A DNA stretch of 6,491 nucleotides from JBGPYM01 sp041493205 (GTDB lineage Bacteria; Bacteroidota; Ignavibacteria; UBA10030; UBA6906): positions 1 through 6,491 of the forward strand of contig JBGPYM010000186.1 of assembly GCA_041493205.1 (NCBI GenBank). Reading direction: 5' to 3'. Made by a program: the position numbers and the translations under genes. The notes under the pieces were generated by a model. It worked only from the letters and a program-made list of their open reading frames with translations, searched no databases and was not told the origin of the DNA. Shown here piece by piece: positions 1 through 4,839 of the stretch; position 1 is the first letter of the stretch, and every line of letters starts with the position of its first letter.

Positions 1-1492
1 CGTTCCGGTCGAAGAAGCCGGACTGGATCAAAGTGAACAGCGCTCCGCTGTCGAGAAACGCATCCAGCTTAAGAAGCAGGGAGAGGAAATAGCTGTTCGA
101 CACCGAGGTGAAGCCGGACGTCAGATTGGCAAAGTGGTGTTTGTTGGACGGGTCGCGCACGAGGTGGTAGATGTACGCGAGATAGCCAAGCATGATATCG
201 TCGTGATGCGGTTCGGTGTGAAGGAAGGTCGTGTCCGACACCGGCTTCAGACCCCGGGAGATTTTGGCGACGATACTCTCGCGTGCCGATGCGGCCAGCG
301 CGCGGGCGCCGGTACCGCTTTTCCCGAGAAGGTCCCGGGCAAACCGGTCCCCTTCAAAGTCTCCGGGCTTCAGGTCCTGGAGGGTCGCATGGCAGCTGAG
401 CGCAAGCGACGTCACCACATCCTCGGACATGGCCGCGGTGACCTCCGGCGCATTCCGGAAGTTTTCGAACCGGCGTTCGATCAGCAGGCTCGCGGCCCCG
501 TGTGTGAGGTAGAACCGGGCATGCGGGAGATCCTGGAGCACCGAGGCCGGGTACTGCGGGCCCTTGACATTTTCAACCGCCATCTGAACGATCGGCGCCT
601 TGGCATCGCCTGCTGCGATGATGATGGCCACGGCCGAGGGGTTACAGGTGATCGTGGCCAGCCCGATCGTGATCACCAGGCGGGTGCGTGAGATTTCGAT
701 ACCGCCCAGATCGGTCGCCGCTGCAGCCTGCGTTTCGTAGTTGGTGCCGGTCAGACGGGTGACGGAGTAGACGCTCGATCCGCGCACGTTGAATGCGATG
801 TGCCCGTCCGGTCCGATGCCGCCGAGGAAGAACCCGATCCCCCCCATCGCCCGGATTGCGGATTCATACTCCATGCAGAATTCATCCACACGGTTAATGA
901 CATCCCGCTGGAGCCGTTCCAGATTGGTCCGGGTCTGCCGGACACGGAGCGTGAGATCGACGATATTCTCCGGAAACACTTCGGCCATGGTCTTCCCTGC
1001 CGGGAGGCCGAGCGACGTCGCATTGATCAGGAGTGCGTCGTTCACGGAGAGTCCGAATCCGCGTAAGTAGAACTCGCTCACGTAGTGGTGGAAGCTGTTA
1101 TGCTGCGCCGCGTCCATCGGGTAGAACTCATCGATCTGGACAAACCGGAGACTCTTCATGTCCGGCGGCCGCCCCGGTTCGATGCCGTGTCCCTCCAGGA
1201 GCGACTGGATTTCCTTCGTTTCCCACCGTTCGAGGATGCGCGACACCCACTTGATGAAATGCTCCGGCGTCTTCCCTGTCGGCAGCGAGATCACGCCGCC
1301 GGGATTCTTCAGGACCCATTCGAGGAACCGGAGTGCAGCGAGTTTCCCGAGGGCCGGGAAGTTGGCCACTTCGACGATCTGAATCTTTTCCGTGGGCGGA
1401 TACATCAGGGCCCGGCCGCTTCCCTCCACGGCAAGGCGCTCCACCGCGGAGCGCGCGTCATATACTCTCATGGCTCCGTTCAGCTCACTCAT
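1..1492 (-). CDS. NagB-like glucosamine-6-phosphate deaminase fused to LmbE/PIG-L deacetylase-like domain (partial, C-terminus off left edge)
   Basis: The frame opens at ATG 1492 and stays open to the edge, giving 497 visible residues. Residues about 18-340 match the NagB fold: a phosphate-loop motif PTGKTP (71-76), VQIDEF with D121 (E. coli Asp72 position), GGIGPDGHIAFN (224-235) with D229 and H231 (Asp141/His143), and a Lys in GDAKA (K298, Lys208 position). Where classical NagB continues AFNE with catalytic Glu148, this protein has AFNV (V236). After a helical linker, residues 425-437 read HTEPHHDDIMLGY, matching the zinc/catalytic HxDD motif of LmbE/PIG-L N-deacetylases (H429, D431, D432); only about 70 residues of that domain are inside the window. 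No signal peptide is seen, so it should be cytoplasmic. From memory, NagB-LmbE fusions occur in Bacteroidota and are commonly annotated as glucosamine-6-phosphate deaminase. The start lies 13 nt after the chitinase stop, implying co-transcription. M8 (ATG 1471) is an alternative start; the Shine-Dalgarno is weak for both. The fold assignment is firm; the exact reaction is not. Confidence 0.9.
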   Translation of the reverse strand, partial: MSELNGAMRVYDARSAVERLAVEGSGRALMYPPTEKIQIVEVANFPALGKLAALRFLEWVLKNPGGVISLPTGKTPEHFIKWVSRILERWETKEIQSLLEGHGIEPGRPPDMKSLRFVQIDEFYPMDAAQHNSFHHYVSEFYLRGFGLSVNDALLINATSLGLPAGKTMAEVFPENIVDLTLRVRQTRTNLERLQRDVINRVDEFCMEYESAIRAMGGIGFFLGGIGPDGHIAFNVRGSSVYSVTRLTGTNYETQAAAATDLGGIEISRTRLVITIGLATITCNPSAVAIIIAAGDAKAPIVQMAVENVKGPQYPASVLQDLPHARFYLTHGAASLLIERRFENFRNAPEVTAAMSEDVVTSLALSCHATLQDLKPGDFEGDRFARDLLGKSGTGARALAASARESIVAKISRGLKPVSDTTFLHTEPHHDDIMLGYLAYIYHLVRDPSNKHHFANLTSGFTSVSNSYFLSLLLKLDAFLDSGALFTLIQSGFFDRN

Positions 1493-1505
1493 TGCGTTCC
1501 GTTTG

Positions 1506-2894
1506 TTATCGGACAAGAAGGATTTTCACCGACCGCACGGTTTCTCCGGCGGTCACTCTGCAGACGTACACGCCGGTTGCGAGCCGCGCACCGTCAAACC
1601 GCACATCGTGCATGCCAGCTTCCTGTGGCGCATCGACGAGCGTGGCGACTTCCTCCCCGAGGATGGTGAAGACGGCGAGACGCACATGGGATTTCGCGGG
1701 GAGAATAAACCGAATCGTCGTCGACGGATTGAACGGATTGGGAAAATTCTGTTCAAGGGTGAATTGGACCGGAAGGCCGCCGGCCGTGACGACGTCTGTC
1801 GGAATCGCCATCGCTTTGCCGACCGCATCCATCAGCGGTTGCCGGCCTGCGGTGATGTCCTGGCCGATCGCCCAGATCATCACTCCGGAGAGCCCGCCGG
1901 TTTTTGCATACGAGCACTTCAAGGCCAGGGAGGTCGTGTCGTCGTATGACGTCAGCCTGTTTCCGCCAGGATTCAGGAGATACGGAACCTGGGAGACAGC
2001 ATCCCAGTTATACGACCAGTTTGCTGCGAGCTTTGCCGGTATGTCACTGTAGACCACATCCACGGTCGGTTCGGTTTTCGGTCCGTACAGGACTGATGCC
2101 TGGAATTCATGGCCATAGAACGGGAGGCCGAGCACGATCTGACCGCCGGGAATCGAGCGTTGCTGGTGCAGGTACTGAATTCCCTGATCGACGGAACCGT
2201 CGGGGTCACTTTGCGGCGCATAGAGCGGCGCATTATGCCCGGCATGGGCGGACCATCCGCCGTGAAAATCATAGGTCATTGCGTTGAACCATCCAATATA
2301 CTGACGCAATGAGTCAAAATCGTGCCACTGACCCGACCAATCCGACACGCCGACCGCCATCGAAATGCGCCACGACGTATCGGCCGCATGGAAGGCTGCA
2401 TACATTTCGCGGGTGAGAGCAATTTCATTCACCTTGTCGGCCCGGGTCTGAGGGCCTTCCCAGTCCATGTCTGCGCCGTCGTATTTGTAGGCCTGGAGAT
2501 GGGCGACCACGTTGGCGATGAACGAAGCGCGCAGGGCGGGGTCTGCCGCAACTGTGGCGAGGTTGGCTGTCTGGAGCGTCCCGGCACCGCCGAAGGAGAG
2601 GAAGATTTTCCGGCCGCCCCTGTGGGTCGCGCCAATGAGCCCCGTATCCACCGACGTTTCTGCAAAGGCAAGGCTACCATCGGCATTGGGCCAGGCGAAC
2701 GCATGGTTAATGTGTGTCAGATAGTTGAATTTTACAAGGCCTGCGGGGAGTGTCGACTTCATCCACATGGGATAGTAGCCGATCACGCGGTATTGCGAAT
2801 GCGCGGTGAGCGACAGTGTGCACATCATGACAAGCAGCACCCGCAGCACTTGCCTGCCTCTCCGGCGTCGTGGGTTCATCTGTGAGCAGATCAT
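1506..2894 (-). CDS. secreted GH18 chitinase-like glycoside hydrolase with T9SS type A sorting domain
   Basis: A predicted 462-aa secreted enzyme hydrolysing beta-1,4-linked GlcNAc polymers. From the chosen start it has an Arg-rich n-region (RRRR), a hydrophobic stretch and a signal peptidase site near AHS-Q (about residue 33). The GH18 barrel follows: IGYYPMW (strand 1), FLSFGGAG (SxGG motif), the catalytic YDGADMDWEG (DxxDxDxE, Glu146 as acid), MTYDFHG, GLPFYGHEF, and GVMIWAIGQD with the conserved barrel-end Trp. About 75 residues lie between the last two motifs, suggesting a short chitinase-insertion-type subdomain. All key GH18 residues are present, so it should be active. No separate carbohydrate-binding module is visible. 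The last ~85 residues (nt about 1509-1766) are a T9SS sorting domain: NFPNPFNPST, then LGEEVATLVD, ATGVYVCRV, ending KILLVR. Start choice: ATG 2894 has AGGTG 5 nt upstream; ATG 2897 and 2879 are possible, and a TTG at 2915 lies inside a hairpin and is unlikely. An endo-N-acetylglucosaminidase of GH18 is the main alternative function. Confidence 0.93.
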   Translation of the reverse strand: MICSQMNPRRRRGRQVLRVLLVMMCTLSLTAHSQYRVIGYYPMWMKSTLPAGLVKFNYLTHINHAFAWPNADGSLAFAETSVDTGLIGATHRGGRKIFLSFGGAGTLQTANLATVAADPALRASFIANVVAHLQAYKYDGADMDWEGPQTRADKVNEIALTREMYAAFHAADTSWRISMAVGVSDWSGQWHDFDSLRQYIGWFNAMTYDFHGGWSAHAGHNAPLYAPQSDPDGSVDQGIQYLHQQRSIPGGQIVLGLPFYGHEFQASVLYGPKTEPTVDVVYSDIPAKLAANWSYNWDAVSQVPYLLNPGGNRLTSYDDTTSLALKCSYAKTGGLSGVMIWAIGQDITAGRQPLMDAVGKAMAIPTDVVTAGGLPVQFTLEQNFPNPFNPSTTIRFILPAKSHVRLAVFTILGEEVATLVDAPQEAGMHDVRFDGARLATGVYVCRVTAGETVRSVKILLVR

Positions 2895-2899
2895 CATGG

Positions 2900-2904
2900 C
2901 ACCT
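2900..2904 (-). promoter_or_regulatory. Shine-Dalgarno-like AGGTG deciding the chitinase start
   Basis: On the minus strand AGGTG sits 5 nt before ATG 2894 and only 2 nt before ATG 2897. It matches the 3' part of the full anti-Shine-Dalgarno complement (AAGGAGGTG). It is 20 nt from ATG 2879, too far to serve that start, which otherwise would give a more compact signal peptide. The match is partial, so this is modest support for 2894. Confidence 0.4.
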
Positions 2905-2914
2905 GGATGATACA

Positions 2915-2964
2915 ACCGGACCCACCGCAGACGGCCAGAACGGCCGTCCGCCGGTGGGTCCGGT
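2915..2964 (-). terminator. long GC-rich hairpin between beta-helix gene and chitinase gene
   Basis: The arms 2915-2927 and 2952-2964 are perfectly complementary over 13 bp (ACCGGACCCACCG / CGGTGGGTCCGGT). An inner 6-bp stem (2931-2936 with 2942-2947) closes a 5-nt loop, the two stems being separated by a small asymmetric internal loop (3 nt against 4 nt). It begins 23 nt after the beta-helix stop codon, where a transcription terminator would lie. On the minus strand the hairpin is followed by TTGTATCATCC, not a proper T-run, so it may terminate weakly, give partial read-through into the chitinase gene, or protect the 3' end of the upstream message. It ends about 20 nt before the chitinase start, so it could also affect translation there. 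Confidence 0.6.
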
Positions 2965-2987
2965 AAGATAATGAAAGAAAACGAGCG

Positions 2988-4727
2988 TTACTTCAGCAGA
3001 ACCATCTTCATGGTGCTCACGAAGTCGCCTGCAACCAGCTTGTACATGTACACGCCGCTGGCGAGTTTCGAGGCATCAAACGCCACGGTATGGCTGCCGG
3101 ACGTCATGAGGCCGTTGACCACGGTCGCCACTTCCTGGCCGAGCACGTTAAAGACTGTGATACGGACGTGCGCTGCCGCAGGGATCGTGAAGTCGATCTT
3201 GGTTGACGGGTTGAAGGGGTTCGGGTAGTTCTGCGACAGCGAGTATGCCTGCGGCACCGTGCCGGGCTTCTCATTGACGCCTACCGTCACGCTGAACCAG
3301 TTGGGATCGCCCACCGGTCCGCCGTCGGTCCCACCGTTCCTCAGAGCGGTACTGCTGTACATCATATCCGCTGCTTCCGGAAGAGGCCACGGCGGTACCC
3401 AGTTGAGGGCCGACCCGACCTGCGTCATGTTGTATCCCCAAAGCTGGGTTGTCCCTGTGCCACGACGTGTGACCGTGAACCAGCCCAGCAATCCGACGCC
3501 GTTTCCTGCCGAGGCGTTCAGGACGCCCGGAATGGAAGCACCGAATCCCGGATCAACGTTCTGATTCCCCGCCTGCACAAACCCGGGCCAACGGGTCTTG
3601 TTCGTGAACATGTTGGTGGTCCGTGCGTTCATCCAGGTCGGCAGATAGAGCGAGTCGACATGGGCGGTATCATTCCAGGTTTTCCAGAAGTTGGTCAGAG
3701 CGGTCGGCCAGAAGTAGGCATTGCCGCGCACTTCGATATTCCGTTTCCGTTCGGAGAGCGAGTCGAGTTTCGGGTTCCCGATATCGGACGGGTTGAAGAC
3801 GCTGTCCTTCGGAAGATCCAGATTATCAAAGTCGATCACCGATCCGATCTCCGGAGACCAGAGCTGATCCCACCACGGATATTCGGTCTTGTTGATCGCG
3901 CCGGCATAGTTGGCATAGAAGATATTGTCGTTCAGTTTCCCGTTCGTGACGTTGAAGATGAAGAACGGATTCTTGAAGGTGTAGATGACGTCGTTGTGGG
4001 TGAATTCGAAGTACTTGATGATCGCCGTGGTGACCGGGCATGAGGCATAGCCGCCGATGCAGAGCACGGTGTTGTACTTCATGACCAGCGAATCGGTGGG
4101 GAACCTGCCGAGGTAGTTCTCGTTGCGGATCGCTTCCCCGACATACCACTGGTTCGGCTGGGTCGTCATGTTCCGGAACTTGCAGTTCGTGATAAAGAAC
4201 TTGTCCCAGTTCCCGCTGTAGCCGATCGCGAACTGTGACCATTGTTCAAAGATCACGTTGTCTGCGACGAACCGCACGCTGTCGGACGACACCTGCACCG
4301 CCTGGCCCGTGCCGTAGCTCGGCGTATTGTTGATCGCCGTGCCGAGGAGGTAGAGGTTCTTCAGCGTGACTTTTGCACCCCGCCCGTTAAAAGCAAACAG
4401 AGTTCCGGGGATCGATCCGTCCCGGAGGACATCCGGCTGGATGACGGGAGGTCTCTTCGTAACCGCATTGGGCACGCCCAGGAATGTTGCGTTGCCATTG
4501 AGCGTGATCGTGGCGTCGAAGATATACGTCGTGTCCGTGGAGACCAGCTTGTAGACGTGGTGTGCCTGTGTTCCGTTGCCCAGGGTGTCTTTCACCACGA
4601 CCTGGTCGAGTGTCAGCGGATTGCTGGCATAAATGACCAGGGTATCTCCCTGTGCGAGCGCGTTCTGCGGTGTCACGAAGAGCACCGCGATCGCAACAAG
4701 GAGCAGAGCGGCGAATATGTGTTTCAT
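2988..4727 (-). CDS. secreted beta-helix-like surface protein of unknown function with T9SS type A sorting domain
   Basis: A 579-aa protein starting at ATG 4727, chosen because AGGAGG lies 6 nt upstream and the signal peptide begins there: MKH, a hydrophobic core, then ALA-Q cleavage after about residue 25. The mature region (about 26-480) has many short beta-strand/Asn-rich turns such as VTLKNLYLLG, VRFVADNVIF, FFITNCKFRN and LNDNIFYANYAG, which look like coils of a right-handed parallel beta-helix. It is rich in Trp and Tyr (for example PWWDQLW), as expected for a glycan-facing surface. Near the end of this region GGPVGDPNWF recalls the closing GDPxW seen, from memory, in Bacteroidota DUF4957/DUF5123-type beta-helix proteins. 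A T9SS sorting domain (nt about 2991-3245) follows: NYPNPFNPST, LGQEVATVVN, LASGVYMYKL, ending KMVLLK. I see no recognisable catalytic motif. It lies between a TonB receptor and a chitinase, so a role in glycan binding or cleavage (lyase-like) is plausible but inferred. An in-frame ATG at 4757 is rejected as the start. Confidence 0.85.
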   Translation of the reverse strand: MKHIFAALLLVAIAVLFVTPQNALAQGDTLVIYASNPLTLDQVVVKDTLGNGTQAHHVYKLVSTDTTYIFDATITLNGNATFLGVPNAVTKRPPVIQPDVLRDGSIPGTLFAFNGRGAKVTLKNLYLLGTAINNTPSYGTGQAVQVSSDSVRFVADNVIFEQWSQFAIGYSGNWDKFFITNCKFRNMTTQPNQWYVGEAIRNENYLGRFPTDSLVMKYNTVLCIGGYASCPVTTAIIKYFEFTHNDVIYTFKNPFFIFNVTNGKLNDNIFYANYAGAINKTEYPWWDQLWSPEIGSVIDFDNLDLPKDSVFNPSDIGNPKLDSLSERKRNIEVRGNAYFWPTALTNFWKTWNDTAHVDSLYLPTWMNARTTNMFTNKTRWPGFVQAGNQNVDPGFGASIPGVLNASAGNGVGLLGWFTVTRRGTGTTQLWGYNMTQVGSALNWVPPWPLPEAADMMYSSTALRNGGTDGGPVGDPNWFSVTVGVNEKPGTVPQAYSLSQNYPNPFNPSTKIDFTIPAAAHVRITVFNVLGQEVATVVNGLMTSGSHTVAFDASKLASGVYMYKLVAGDFVSTMKMVLLK

Positions 4728-4733
4728 GGTGTT

Positions 4734-4739
4734 CCTCCT
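4734..4739 (-). promoter_or_regulatory. Shine-Dalgarno AGGAGG of the beta-helix gene
   Basis: A full AGGAGG lies 6 nt before ATG 4727 on the minus strand. It selects that codon over the in-frame ATG at 4757, which would add ten charged residues ahead of an otherwise standard signal peptide. It also shows that this organism uses canonical Shine-Dalgarno sites for at least some genes. Confidence 0.8.
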
Positions 4740-4800
4740 GTTGAAGGTTAGGTGCATCGGTGAATCAGCTTCTGCATCGAGTATCTCACACCCGGAATAC

Positions 4801-4811
4801 CACCTCCTTTC
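4801..4811 (-). promoter_or_regulatory. orphan Shine-Dalgarno-like GAAAGGAGGTG
   Basis: On the minus strand these 11 nt are complementary to the 16S rRNA 3' tail of Bacteroidota-type organisms (CACCUCCUUUC, from memory). It lies more than 70 nt before the beta-helix start, so it does not serve that gene. The nearest in-frame initiator downstream is GTG 4789, opening a 13-codon frame that ends at TAA 4748; a GTG-TGA start-stop pair is at 4791-4786. It may drive a short leader peptide, act as a ribosome-standby or mRNA-stabilising site, or be chance. Confidence 0.3.
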
Positions 4812-4839
4812 ATCGTCTTGCCTTTTATGCTACCGTGAA

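Larger units (their letters stand above)
4728..4839 (-). other. 112-nt leader between receptor stop and beta-helix start
   Basis: This gap holds the AGGAGG site, an orphan strong Shine-Dalgarno-like stretch at 4801-4811 and a 21-codon open frame (ATG 4813 to TAA 4748). A 7-bp direct repeat TGCATCG sits at 4753-4759 and 4773-4779, a 20-nt period. I found no convincing terminator hairpin with T-run after the receptor gene, and no clear sigma-70 or Bacteroidota-type (TTTG / TAnnTTTG) promoter. The downstream gene is therefore probably co-transcribed with the receptor, but a weak internal promoter cannot be excluded. Confidence 0.5.

Noticed and set aside
134..691. Plus-strand open frame of 185 codons
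   Set aside because: It lies wholly antisense to the NagB-LmbE gene, whose minus-strand motifs are clear; its product shows no recognisable features.
1333..2052. Plus-strand open frame of 239 codons
   Set aside because: It crosses antisense over the NagB start and the chitinase C-terminus; it reflects GC-rich codon structure of the true genes.
2322..2885. Plus-strand open frame of 187 codons
   Set aside because: It is antisense to the catalytic half of the chitinase, and its product shows no recognisable domain.
2895..2915. Upstream TTG start at 2915 for the chitinase
   Set aside because: It falls in the foot of the long hairpin, would add residues before the signal peptide and has no suitable ribosome-binding site.
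4728..4757. ATG at 4757 as start of the beta-helix protein
   Set aside because: AGGAGG correctly spaced before ATG 4727 and the signal peptide beginning there favour the shorter form.
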